Source: Candidatus Calditenuaceae archaeon
GTDB taxonomy: Archaea; Thermoproteota; Nitrososphaeria_A; Caldarchaeales; Calditenuaceae
Reading direction: 5' to 3'
Assembly: GCA_025058175.1 (NCBI GenBank)
Contig: JANXED010000005.1
Span: 1-64,000 of the forward strand
Length of the DNA stretch: 64,000 bases
Part shown: positions 16,554 to 24,378 of the stretch, piece by piece
Layout: every line of letters starts with the position of its first letter
How positions within the stretch are numbered: position 1 is the stretch's first letter
Position numbers and translations under genes: made by a program
The notes under the pieces: generated by a model
Seen by the model: only the letters and a program-made list of their open reading frames with translations
The model's database searches: none
What the model was told of the DNA's origin: nothing

Positions 16554-17885
16554 TTGCAGGACGACGTGGTCAGCGTCACCAGGGCCCACCTCTTCGGGAC
16601 CTGGAGGAAGCAGAGGGGGTGGACGCCCCTCAATGCCGTGAAGGGAGAGGGCTGCTACGTCCTCGACGCCTCGGGGAGGTCGATCCTGGACTTCTCCTCG
16701 ATGCTGGTCTGCGTCAACCTCGGGTACTCGAACAGGGCGATAGCCGAAGCCGTAGCGTCGCAGATAGGCACGCTGCCTTACGTGATCCCCTCCATGACCA
16801 CCGTCGTGAAGGCCGAGGTCGCCCGGCTCCTGAAGGAGGTCCTGCCCGAGGGCCTCGAGAAGTTCTTCTTCTCGACTTCAGGGACAGACGCGGTAGAGGC
16901 CGCGATCAAGATCGCGAGGCTCAAGACCGGCAGGCCCAAAATCCTCTCGAGGTACTTCTCCTACCACGGGTCCACGAGCGGCTCGATCGCGGCCAGCGGC
17001 GAGGTGAGGAGGTGGTTCGTCGAGCACTTCGGGAAGGCCGGAGACGTCGTCTTCGCACCGCCGCCTTACTGCTACAGGTGCCCGTTCAAGCTGAAGTACC
17101 CCGAGTGCGGCATCGCCTGCGTCGAGGTGATCGACCACATCATCAAGAACGAGTTCGGGATAGCCGGGATCATCTTCGAGCCTGTGGTGGGCACGAACGG
17201 CGTGATAGTCCCTCCCGAGGGTTACATGGAGAGGCTACAGGAAATAGCGAGGGAGAACGACGTCCTCCTCATCGACGACGAGGTGATGACGGGATGGTTC
17301 AGGACCGGGAAGTGGTTCGCGGTCGAGCACTGGGGCGTCAAGCCCGACATACTCGTCACCGCGAAGGGTCTCACCTCCGCGTACGTCCCGCTCGCGCTCA
17401 CAGCAGTCAGCAGGGAGATCGCGGAGCACTTCGAGGACAACTTCTTCGCGCACGGCCACACCTACGAGGCTCATCCGGTGGGGCTGGCGGCCGCTAAGGC
17501 AGCGATCCAGGAGTACAGGAGGCTCAGGATCTGGGAGAACGTCGAGAGGGTCGGGAGGTACTTGGGCAGGAGGCTGAGGGAGCTGGAGGAGAGGCACCGG
17601 TCGGTGGGTGAGGTGAGGGGAATCGGGATGTTCTGGGCAATCGACCTGACCAGGGACAGGAACACGAGGGAACCCTTCAGCGTCTACGCCGATAAGTACG
17701 CGGGGAACTCGACGATGGCCGAGAGGTTGGCGGCAGAAGCGCTCAAGCGCGGAGTCTACCTCCTCGGCTACGTCAACAACCTCGTGATCGCCCCTCCCCT
17801 CATCGCCACCGAGGCCGACGTCGACAGGGGAGTTGATGTCCTGGACGAGGTCCTCAGGGTCTCGGACCAGGAGGCGAGGGGCTGA
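16554..17885 (+). CDS. Class III PLP-dependent aminotransferase
   Basis: 443 residues of fold type I. Seen: substrate entry VLDASGRSILDFSSMLVCVNLGYSN (about 34-58, in pieces), STSGTDAVEAAIK, the Asp that pairs the pyridine nitrogen in LLIDDEVMTGWFRTG, and the PLP lysine in VTAKGLTSAYVPLA. Class III enzymes move amino groups from omega- or beta-amines to 2-oxo acids. The substrate is not assignable; the TAKGLTSAYVPL segment and the CYRCPFKLKYPEC insert resemble the taurine-pyruvate/beta-alanine group. TTG start with TTTAT (16519-16523) about 33 nt upstream. Confidence 0.85.
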   Translation: MQDDVVSVTRAHLFGTWRKQRGWTPLNAVKGEGCYVLDASGRSILDFSSMLVCVNLGYSNRAIAEAVASQIGTLPYVIPSMTTVVKAEVARLLKEVLPEGLEKFFFSTSGTDAVEAAIKIARLKTGRPKILSRYFSYHGSTSGSIAASGEVRRWFVEHFGKAGDVVFAPPPYCYRCPFKLKYPECGIACVEVIDHIIKNEFGIAGIIFEPVVGTNGVIVPPEGYMERLQEIARENDVLLIDDEVMTGWFRTGKWFAVEHWGVKPDILVTAKGLTSAYVPLALTAVSREIAEHFEDNFFAHGHTYEAHPVGLAAAKAAIQEYRRLRIWENVERVGRYLGRRLRELEERHRSVGEVRGIGMFWAIDLTRDRNTREPFSVYADKYAGNSTMAERLAAEALKRGVYLLGYVNNLVIAPPLIATEADVDRGVDVLDEVLRVSDQEARG

Positions 17886-17887
17886 GC

Positions 17888-18817
17888 TCAACCGATCGAT
17901 ATCATCAGGTACGAGACCACTATCGAGACGTAGATCAGGGAGAAGGAGATGAGGGCGGCCACGTGCCACCTCATCCTCCTGACGTAGGAGAGGCCGGCCG
18001 CGAAGACGAGGAACGAACCCACCTGGGAGACCACTAGGACCAGGTTCGCGGTGACGCTGTTCGGGAGCGGGAAGGTAGCCTCGAACTGCCCGAGCCTCAT
18101 GACCCTATCGACGAAGGCCGCAGCGGGGTAGAGCGACATCGGGAGGAGCCCGAGCGGCAACAGGGCCAGCATCTGCCTCCACTGACCCCCGAACGTGATC
18201 AGCGACGCGAGGAGGCCCTTCACCCCCTTGAACCTGTCGGGCGTCCGGCCCGAGAGCCGCTCGTAGAGCTCCGAGAGGGCCGAGAAGTACCCGTAGGTGA
18301 GGAGGGCCGTGGCCGCGAGGCATACCGCGAGCCCGTCGACTGAGAAGTGCCTGAACTTGTAGACGTGGAGTATCAGGAGGACGAACTTGCCGTTGAGCAG
18401 GAGCGCCACTAGCACCGCCGCGGAGAGGGCCGCCGTCAGCGCCCCGAACCTCGGCCTTTCGACGAAAGGGCTGATCAGCCACGTGGGGACGAAGACCTGG
18501 CTCAGCAGCTCAATTGCCCTGCTCCGCCTCTGGTCAATCTCCTCGAACGAGAGGTCTTCCCTCGTCTTGAGGTACCTATAGACCTGCTCCCCAAGCTTGG
18601 TGAGGACGTAGTTCCGCTTGTCGTCCTGAGCGACGAGGTCCCTCAGCTGCCTGAGGTTGTAGTAGAGGGAGCCCGTGCTTATCCCGAGCTTCTCCCTCAA
18701 GGCCACCGCGCCTATCTTCCCGGAGTCGCCGACGACCTCGATGATCCTCCGCCTTATGCGGTGCCGGAGCAGCCACAAGAGCTCCCTCTCGTCGATGCCT
18801 TCGGCCAAAATCTTCAC
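17888..18817 (-). CDS. Winged-helix domain fused to a multi-span membrane domain
   Basis: 309 residues. The N-terminal about 75 residues form an ArsR-like winged helix (RRRIIEVVGDSGKIGAVALREKLGIS..SLYYNLRQLRDLV), followed by a linker and about six hydrophobic spans from residue 125 to the end. A membrane-anchored DNA-binding protein of this build is common among TACK archaea but of unknown role. GTG start with a TATA-like box on the minus strand at 18841-18850, 29 nt upstream. Its promoter overlaps that of topoisomerase VI subunit A, so it could regulate itself and top6A (inference). Confidence 0.7.
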   Translation of the reverse strand: MKILAEGIDERELLWLLRHRIRRRIIEVVGDSGKIGAVALREKLGISTGSLYYNLRQLRDLVAQDDKRNYVLTKLGEQVYRYLKTREDLSFEEIDQRRSRAIELLSQVFVPTWLISPFVERPRFGALTAALSAAVLVALLLNGKFVLLILHVYKFRHFSVDGLAVCLAATALLTYGYFSALSELYERLSGRTPDRFKGVKGLLASLITFGGQWRQMLALLPLGLLPMSLYPAAAFVDRVMRLGQFEATFPLPNSVTANLVLVVSQVGSFLVFAAGLSYVRRMRWHVAALISFSLIYVSIVVSYLMISIG

Positions 18818-18840
18818 ACCTACGGGTCACCGCGTCCGCT

Positions 18841-18858
18841 GGATATTTACCGTTTATT
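18841..18858. promoter_or_regulatory. Overlapping divergent TATA boxes (membrane HTH gene / top6A)
   Basis: The minus-strand GTAAATATCC (18841-18850) lies 29 nt before the GTG at 18817. The plus-strand TTTATT (18853-18858) lies 32 nt before the ATG at 18887. The two boxes are only a few bases apart, so transcription complexes for the two genes should compete. Confidence 0.6.
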
Positions 18859-18886
18859 CGGCGGGAGCTTCACGGCGGAGCTTCGC

Positions 18887-20029
18887 ATGACCTTAAGAGA
18901 AGGCGCTGGGCCTGCACTTCGGATGAAGGACGACGGGCCCGAGAAGTCGGTCTACAGGGCCGACAAGGAGAAGGAGAAGGTCCTCAGGGAGCTGAAGGCG
19001 CTCGGGACCAGGATAGTCAACGACCTGAAGAGGGGGAGATGGCCCTCGGTCGAGCTGCCGTTGAGGACGACCAAGAACATCGTCTACGACGCGGACCTCA
19101 GGCAGTACGTCCTCGGACCGAAGAAGGCGGTCAGAACCCTGAGCAACATCAGGCACGTCAGGCCCTTCGCGCAGATGGTGTGGCTGATGAAGTTCTCAAA
19201 GCAGCTGATCGAGTCGGGGAAGACCTCGACACTCAGGGACACGTACTACGTCGCGCTGGGCGAGAACGTCGACTTCGAGGACCAGGACGAAAGCGACGAC
19301 ATCATCTTGGAGCTCGAGAGCGTGCTGGGTCACCCGAGGGAGGACTTCAACATCTTCCCGGAGGAGAGGGCCTCGATATACGGGGACCTCGTGATCGAGT
19401 ACACCGTCCCCGGTTTCAGGGGCAACAGGGTCGACCTATCTACGCACCCGGACGGGTATGCGATAGGCCCGGCCCTCACGACCGCCGAGTTCGTCAGGTG
19501 CGGGGCCGAGATGGTCTTCGTGATCGAGAAGGGCGCGGTCTTCAGCAGGTTCGTCGAGGAGAGGGCCGACAAGAAGTTCAAGGCGCTGCTGATCCACACC
19601 GCGGGCCAGTCTCCGAGGAACTGCAGGAAGCTGATCAGGAGGCTGAGGGAGGAGCTGGACCTCCCAATCTACGTCTTCGCCGACGCCGACCCCTACGGCG
19701 TCCACATAGCCTCGGTCCTAATCCACGGCTCCGCGCTCTCCGCCCACATCAAGCAGCTCAACGTCCCCGACGCGATCTGGGCAGGCGTCTACGCCACGGA
19801 CATCACGAAGTACAAGCTGCCCTCGATGAAGTTCACTGACGTCGACGAGAAGAGGCTCTCTGAGCTCCTGGAGGACCCCAGGTACCAGGCCGACCCGTGG
19901 AGAAGGGAGGTGAAGTACTTCGAGAAGCTGAAGAGGAAGGCGGAGCTCGAGGCCTTCTCGAAGTACGGGCTCGAGTTCATCGTGAAGGACTTCCTCCCGG
20001 AGAGGCTCGCGGAGCTCCAGAAGCGGTGA
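18887..20029 (+). CDS. top6A: DNA topoisomerase VI subunit A
   Basis: 380 residues from the chosen ATG. Contains the catalytic 5Y-CAP (TLRDTYYV, tyrosines at about 120-121) and the Toprim metal site (VIEKGAVFSRF with the Glu, and DADPYGVHI). Together with subunit B it makes the type IIB enzyme that relaxes supercoils and decatenates DNA by double-strand passage. The start is set by a TTTATT box 32 nt upstream; an open frame continues to 18761 but runs through the divergent gene. Subunit B, which is adjacent in many archaea, is not next to it. Confidence 0.93.
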   Translation: MTLREGAGPALRMKDDGPEKSVYRADKEKEKVLRELKALGTRIVNDLKRGRWPSVELPLRTTKNIVYDADLRQYVLGPKKAVRTLSNIRHVRPFAQMVWLMKFSKQLIESGKTSTLRDTYYVALGENVDFEDQDESDDIILELESVLGHPREDFNIFPEERASIYGDLVIEYTVPGFRGNRVDLSTHPDGYAIGPALTTAEFVRCGAEMVFVIEKGAVFSRFVEERADKKFKALLIHTAGQSPRNCRKLIRRLREELDLPIYVFADADPYGVHIASVLIHGSALSAHIKQLNVPDAIWAGVYATDITKYKLPSMKFTDVDEKRLSELLEDPRYQADPWRREVKYFEKLKRKAELEAFSKYGLEFIVKDFLPERLAELQKR

Positions 20030-20065
20030 GTTATTAGGCCGGCGGGACGATCGCACGTCAGGGTA

Positions 20066-20875
20066 TTGGTGCTGAGGTTCGCGGGCGAGAGGCCGGCGGT
20101 CCTGATAGAGAGCTCGGGGAGGAGGTACCTGCTGGTCACGGACGTCCACCTCGGCTACGAGCTGGAGCTCGCGGCTAAGGGCGTAAGGGTCCCTCCTCAG
20201 GCCCCTAAGGTCACCAGGCAACTGCTCGAGCTGGGCGAGGAGTCTGGAGCCGAGGTGCTGGTCCTCTTGGGAGACATCAAGCACAGGGTCACCGGAGTCA
20301 GCTGGAGTGAGGAGGTGGGCGTGAGGACGATGCTCTCAGAGCTAAGCAGGAGGTTCGAGGAGGTGGTGGTCCTCCCTGGGAACCACGACGCGGGCATCTC
20401 GGAGCTCGCGAAGGACACGGCGAGGCTCGCGGGGAGCAGGGGCATCAGGATCGGGGGCTACTGGGTGATGCACGGCCACACCTGGCCCCTCCCCGAGTCG
20501 CTGGACGTCGACGCCTACGTCATCGGACACACTCACCCGACCGCGGTGATCAGGACGCCCGAGGGGGACCTCAGAATGAGGGTGAACCTGGTCCTGAAGG
20601 GCTCGAGGTCCAGGCTCGCGAGGGCGATCGCCGAGAGGCCCGGTTACGCCGAGGTCCTCGAGGTGATGAGGCCGAGGGGGACGGTCAAGCTGCTAGTGCT
20701 CGCGCACTTCAGCCCCATGGCTCCCGGCGTCGACGTGGCGGAGCTCCCCGGTTCGCGGAGGACCAGCCCGCTTTTGAGGTCCGGCGCCTTCGACGTCGCG
20801 GAGGCCGAAGTCCTGAGCACGTCGGGCGAGCTGCTCGGGAGGTTGACGGAGCTTGGGGTCGAGGAGGAGGCTTGA
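20066..20875 (+). CDS. Metallophosphoesterase (COG1407-type)
   Basis: 269 residues of the calcineurin-like phosphoesterase fold. The metal motifs are in order: DVHLGYE (about 33), LLGDIKH (about 71), LPGNHDAG (about 108), MHGHTWPLP (about 135) and IGHTHP (about 152). COG1407 proteins are archaeal and bacterial ICC-like phosphoesterases, often near DNA repair genes. TTG at 20066 directly followed by GTG at 20069; either may be the start. A TTATTAG box near 20033 gives it a promoter separate from top6A. Overlaps the SWIM protein gene by 23 nt. Confidence 0.8.
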   Translation: MVLRFAGERPAVLIESSGRRYLLVTDVHLGYELELAAKGVRVPPQAPKVTRQLLELGEESGAEVLVLLGDIKHRVTGVSWSEEVGVRTMLSELSRRFEEVVVLPGNHDAGISELAKDTARLAGSRGIRIGGYWVMHGHTWPLPESLDVDAYVIGHTHPTAVIRTPEGDLRMRVNLVLKGSRSRLARAIAERPGYAEVLEVMRPRGTVKLLVLAHFSPMAPGVDVAELPGSRRTSPLLRSGAFDVAEAEVLSTSGELLGRLTELGVEEEA

Positions 20876-21176
20876 GCCCGAGGAGGAGGCGAGGAGGCTC
20901 GCGGAGGAGGGAAGGGTCAAGCGGTACGTCTTCAGGCCGAGCGGCCGCGTCGTCTGGGTCGTGGTGGGCAGGAGGAGGGAGTACATCGTGATGCCCGAGG
21001 TGAACTACTGCACCTGCGACGACTACTACTTCAGGGTGATCAAGGGTCAGAAGCCCTCTTGCTACCACATAGCAGCCGTGAGGACCGCGATCTCGGAGGG
21101 GAGCTACGTCGATGTCGAGGAGGAGGACAGGTGGTTCTGGCACCTCCTCGACGAGTGGCTCGATTGGAGCGGGTGA
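20853..21176 (+). CDS. SWIM zinc-finger protein
   Basis: 107 residues. The middle carries the SWIM pattern CxC...CxH as CTCDDYYFRVIKGQKPSCYHI (about 50-70), a zinc finger that binds DNA or protein partners; related small SWIM proteins act with RecA/Rad51-type recombinases in archaea and eukaryotes (family knowledge). N- and C-termini are charged, with WFWHLLDEWLDW near the end. TTG start overlapping the phosphoesterase gene, so probably translated with it. The 3' end overlaps the convergent GtrA gene by 73 nt. Confidence 0.75.
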   Translation: MGSRRRLEPEEEARRLAEEGRVKRYVFRPSGRVVWVVVGRRREYIVMPEVNYCTCDDYYFRVIKGQKPSCYHIAAVRTAISEGSYVDVEEEDRWFWHLLDEWLDWSG

Positions 21177-21697
21177 GCGCGCTCCGCGTAAGTCCGTGAG
21201 GAGCGAGGCCCCTCGGGTCCGGCAGAGAACCCCTTTTCGGGCCCTTCGGCCCCTTTGTAATCCCCGGGCCTCACCTTCCAGACCCAGACGAAGCTCGTGA
21301 GGAGGTTGACTGAGAAGGCGACCACGACCGCAAGGAAGTACGCGACGAGGTGGTTCACCAGCAGGACCTTGTTCAGCAGGTAGAAGGTCGCGAGGTTGAC
21401 CGCGATGCTCCCGACCCTCGAGGCGTGGAACTTCAACAGCCTGGCCGCGAACCCGTTGTTCGGGTCTCCGCCTGCGCCGAAGGTCCACCTGTCGTTGATG
21501 AGGAAGTTCGCGACGAGCGTGACCTCCGTGACTAGGGCAGCGCTGAGGAAGGACTCCGCGCCGAGCAGGTCCACCATCCCGAACATCATCGCCTCCGCGA
21601 GGACGAGCGTCGCGACCCCTACCGTCACAAACCTGTACGTCCTCCGGTCCCTAAGGAGCGCGAGCCCGTAGGACCAGGCGACCCTGAGGGCCCTCAA
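21104..21697 (-). CDS. GtrA-like membrane protein
   Basis: 197 residues with four hydrophobic spans in the first 135 residues, matching GtrA/DPMS3-type proteins: FVTVGVATLVLAEA, FLSAALVTEVTLVANFLINDRWTF, VGSIAVNLATFYLL and YFLAVVVAFSVNLLTSFVWVW. The NFLINDRWTF motif is characteristic. GtrA helps move lipid-linked sugars across the membrane. TTG start overlapping the nfo stop (TTGA). The long polar C-terminal tail, rich in Ser/Arg, lies partly antisense to the SWIM gene and is probably not functional. Confidence 0.75.
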   Translation of the reverse strand: MRALRVAWSYGLALLRDRRTYRFVTVGVATLVLAEAMMFGMVDLLGAESFLSAALVTEVTLVANFLINDRWTFGAGGDPNNGFAARLLKFHASRVGSIAVNLATFYLLNKVLLVNHLVAYFLAVVVAFSVNLLTSFVWVWKVRPGDYKGAEGPEKGFSAGPEGPRSSRTYAERAHPLQSSHSSRRCQNHLSSSSTST

Positions 21698-22545
21698 CCC
21701 GCGGGCCCCTCGTAGAGCGACCTGAGCACGCCTAGGTCCCTGGAGTAGTCGCCGCGCTCGTCCTCGGGCGTCTCGATGATCATCGGGAGCCTCCTGAGCT
21801 TCGGGTGGTTGATTATCCTCCTGAAACCTTCCTTCCCGATGTTGCCCAGGCCGATGTGCTCGTGCCTGTCGAGCCTGCTCCCGAGCCCTCCCTTCGAGTC
21901 GTTGAGGTGGAGGACCTTGAGTTCTCTGATCCCGACCAGCTCGTCGAAAGACCTGAGGGTCTCCTCGAGGCCGGTCGCGGACCTGACGTCGTAGCCGGCT
22001 GCGTAGAGGTGGCAGGTGTCGAGGCAGACTCCCACCCGATCCCCGAACGAGAGCCTCCCGAGGATCTCCTTGATCTCCTCGAACCTCGAGCCGATGCTCC
22101 CCCTCTGACCAGCCATGTTCTCGAGGAGGAGCACGCACTTCGGGTCGGCCTCGCCGATCGCCCTCTCGACGGCCCTAACGACCTGAGACGTTCCGACCTC
22201 AACTCCCTTCCCGAGGTGGCTCCCGATGTGGCAGACGAGGTACTCGATGCCGAGCGCGTCGCACCTCCTCAGCTCCTCGACGAGCGACCTGACCGACCTC
22301 TCCCACCCCTCCTTCACCGGCGAGGCGATGTTCGGGAGGTACGGCATGTGGGCTACGACGACCTCGTACCGCGCCTCTCTCCTCCGCCTCCTGAACTCCT
22401 CGACCTCCTCGTCCCTCAGCTTCCCGGCCCTCCAGCCCCTGGGGTTCCTCGTGAAGATCTGGAACGTCGTACACCCGAGCTCCTGGGCCCTATCGACCGA
22501 CTTCGCGATCGACCCTGCTATGGAGACGTGCGCGCCTAGCAGCAT
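21694..22545 (-). CDS. nfo: Endonuclease IV (AP endonuclease)
   Basis: 283 residues, standard length. The zinc/metal ligand motifs are present: GAHVSIAGS at the start, VVAHMPYLPN (about 64), VCHIGSHLGKG (about 106), LLLENMAGQ, CLDTCHLYAAGYD (about 175) and LHLNDSKGGLGSRLDRHEHIG (in pieces). It cleaves DNA 5' to abasic sites in base excision repair. ATG start with a TATA-like CATTTATGG (22570-22578, minus strand) 28 nt upstream, suggesting a leaderless transcript. Followed directly by the GtrA gene. Confidence 0.93.
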   Translation of the reverse strand: MLLGAHVSIAGSIAKSVDRAQELGCTTFQIFTRNPRGWRAGKLRDEEVEEFRRRRREARYEVVVAHMPYLPNIASPVKEGWERSVRSLVEELRRCDALGIEYLVCHIGSHLGKGVEVGTSQVVRAVERAIGEADPKCVLLLENMAGQRGSIGSRFEEIKEILGRLSFGDRVGVCLDTCHLYAAGYDVRSATGLEETLRSFDELVGIRELKVLHLNDSKGGLGSRLDRHEHIGLGNIGKEGFRRIINHPKLRRLPMIIETPEDERGDYSRDLGVLRSLYEGPAG

Positions 22546-22602
22546 CCACGATCACCGGTCCCCCAGACCATAAATGCTTGTCCCGTCGGCCTGAACCGGT
22601 CC

Positions 22603-24315
22603 TCAAAGCAGGAGCGGGATCAGGAACGACGACACCATCAGCGCGAGGTAGACCGCGATCGACCTCTGCGTCAACCTGGAGAGCCTCTCGAGCGCGTTGC
22701 CGCTGAGGGCCGGGACCTCCCTGTGGGCCACCTCGACGACCGAGACATCGGCCTCCTCCAACGACCCCACGGCCCTCCTCGCGAGCCTCTTCAGCCTCTC
22801 CGCGACCTCCCCAGCGCCCACCGCCTCCCCTATCGTCCTGTAGCCCCTTCCGCCGAGACTGACGCCGTTCACCGCGTGCGTGTCGGTAGTGAGGAACTCC
22901 ACCGCGTCCCAGCCCTCCTCCCTCACGGCCTCGACGACCGCGGGCCTCACCTCGGGCAGAGCGTTGTTCCCGTCGACCACCGCCATCGCGAGCCTGTACC
23001 CGTTCACCTCGAGCCCGAAGACCGAGAGCCCCGAGGGCCCCATTCCGTCGGTCGGTCCGATGTCCTCGGGCACCTCCCTGGCCAGCGCCACTCTCGGCCT
23101 GCCGGTCACCCGGTCAGAGCGGCCTACGAACAGCTCGAGCGCAGCCCTGATTCTGGAGAGCTCCCGATCGGAGAGGCCGTTGTAGCCGTCCATGAAGGAG
23201 TTGTGCGGGTCGATCACCCTGACGCCCACGCCGGAGAAGGGCTCCTCGAGGGACTTGGGGAAGTCCTCCATCGGCATCGGGTGGAGCGTGGCCACGACGA
23301 ACGTCCTCCCGCAGGCCTCGAAGCCCGTCACCGTGACGCCGTCGACCTCGCGCTGGGGCAGGATCGACGCGGTCCGGGAAGGAGTTCCTTTGTGACTCGC
23401 GACGGTGTCCGCGACCTCGGTCACGACCCTCATCACGGAGCCCGAGTCGGCGACGTCCGCGTCGTGCCCTGCGCACCCCTTCACCACCAGGGCCTCGACG
23501 CCGCGCCTCGAGAGCTCCAGCTCGACCTGGTAGTTCAGCATCGAGCTCCCGACGTTCCTGAAGGGTCCGAAGTGGAAGTCGGTCACGACCAGAGCTAGCC
23601 TCCTTCCGGAGGAGGTCCTGAAGACCACCGCGGTCGACGCGAAGTCCCTCCTCCCCGAGAGGTGCACCAGCTCCCGCTCGAGGTGGCCCGAGTCTCCCGC
23701 GAGGACCGTCCTCGCGAAGCCCCTCGCTAGCCTGAGGGGCGTGGTCCCGGAGAAGCCAGTGGAGAGCGCTGCTAACGAGGCGGCGGGCGCGAGGAGCGTA
23801 GCGGCGAGCGAGACAACGACCTGGTAGTGGAGCTCGGGCCGCGGCAGCGCGACCGAGTACCTCACTAGAGCCTCGGCCACGCCGGCGGCGTAGCCCCTGA
23901 TGGGCCCCTCAAAAGCCGCGAGGACCGTGACCCTGACGTACCCGGAGAGCGAGACCGACGCGAGATAGGCCTTCCAGGTCCCCTGATCGCCCTGGGCTAG
24001 GACCGAGTAGCCCGTGCCCGCCAGGGAGGCCGCGAGCCCGAAGTAGTTCTCGAGGAGGGTGAGCATGTTGAGCCTCCTGAGCGTGACCACCCTCGACCCC
24101 GCGTAAAAGGTCCTCGAGGAGACCAGGTTGACGACCATCGGGAGGATGGCCATCGACGAGGCCCAGGCGACCAGTTCGGTCGGGGAGAGGGCGGCCAGCT
24201 CGACGACCAGCGCGGTCACGAGGGCCGTCGCGAGGACCAAAAGGGGGGCGAAGTCTGCGCCTGGGGGCCTGAAGAGGAACCTGTACTTAGATGCGATCCC
24301 CGAGGCGTCGACCAA
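22603..24315 (-). CDS. DUF2070 family membrane protein
   Basis: 570 residues. The first half has about six hydrophobic spans, the middle and C-terminal half form a soluble domain (VVTDFHFGPFRNVGSS, VKGCAGHDADVADSG, FLTTDTHAVNGVSLGGRG), and the chain ends with a hydrophobic anchor (VYLALMVSSFLIPLLL). This matches DUF2070, an archaeal family of unknown function. The conserved DFHxGP, GHD and TTDTHAVNG segments with His/Asp residues suggest a metal-dependent hydrolase acting at the membrane (inference). Start supported by GATATAG centred about 30 nt upstream. Confidence 0.8.
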   Translation of the reverse strand: MVDASGIASKYRFLFRPPGADFAPLLVLATALVTALVVELAALSPTELVAWASSMAILPMVVNLVSSRTFYAGSRVVTLRRLNMLTLLENYFGLAASLAGTGYSVLAQGDQGTWKAYLASVSLSGYVRVTVLAAFEGPIRGYAAGVAEALVRYSVALPRPELHYQVVVSLAATLLAPAASLAALSTGFSGTTPLRLARGFARTVLAGDSGHLERELVHLSGRRDFASTAVVFRTSSGRRLALVVTDFHFGPFRNVGSSMLNYQVELELSRRGVEALVVKGCAGHDADVADSGSVMRVVTEVADTVASHKGTPSRTASILPQREVDGVTVTGFEACGRTFVVATLHPMPMEDFPKSLEEPFSGVGVRVIDPHNSFMDGYNGLSDRELSRIRAALELFVGRSDRVTGRPRVALAREVPEDIGPTDGMGPSGLSVFGLEVNGYRLAMAVVDGNNALPEVRPAVVEAVREEGWDAVEFLTTDTHAVNGVSLGGRGYRTIGEAVGAGEVAERLKRLARRAVGSLEEADVSVVEVAHREVPALSGNALERLSRLTQRSIAVYLALMVSSFLIPLLL

Positions 24316-24378
24316 CCCGGCCGGCCACGAAGAGCGCTCACTATATCCATGACGTCACCGCCCCCGCAGTGAGTCAGA

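Noticed and set aside
18761-18886. Extended N-terminus of Top6A
   Set aside because: The extension would cover the divergent gene's start and both promoter boxes and shows no family similarity.
21700-22138. Long N-terminal extension of the GtrA-like frame
   Set aside because: It is a shadow of endonuclease IV in another frame; only the part from 21697 down has membrane-protein character.
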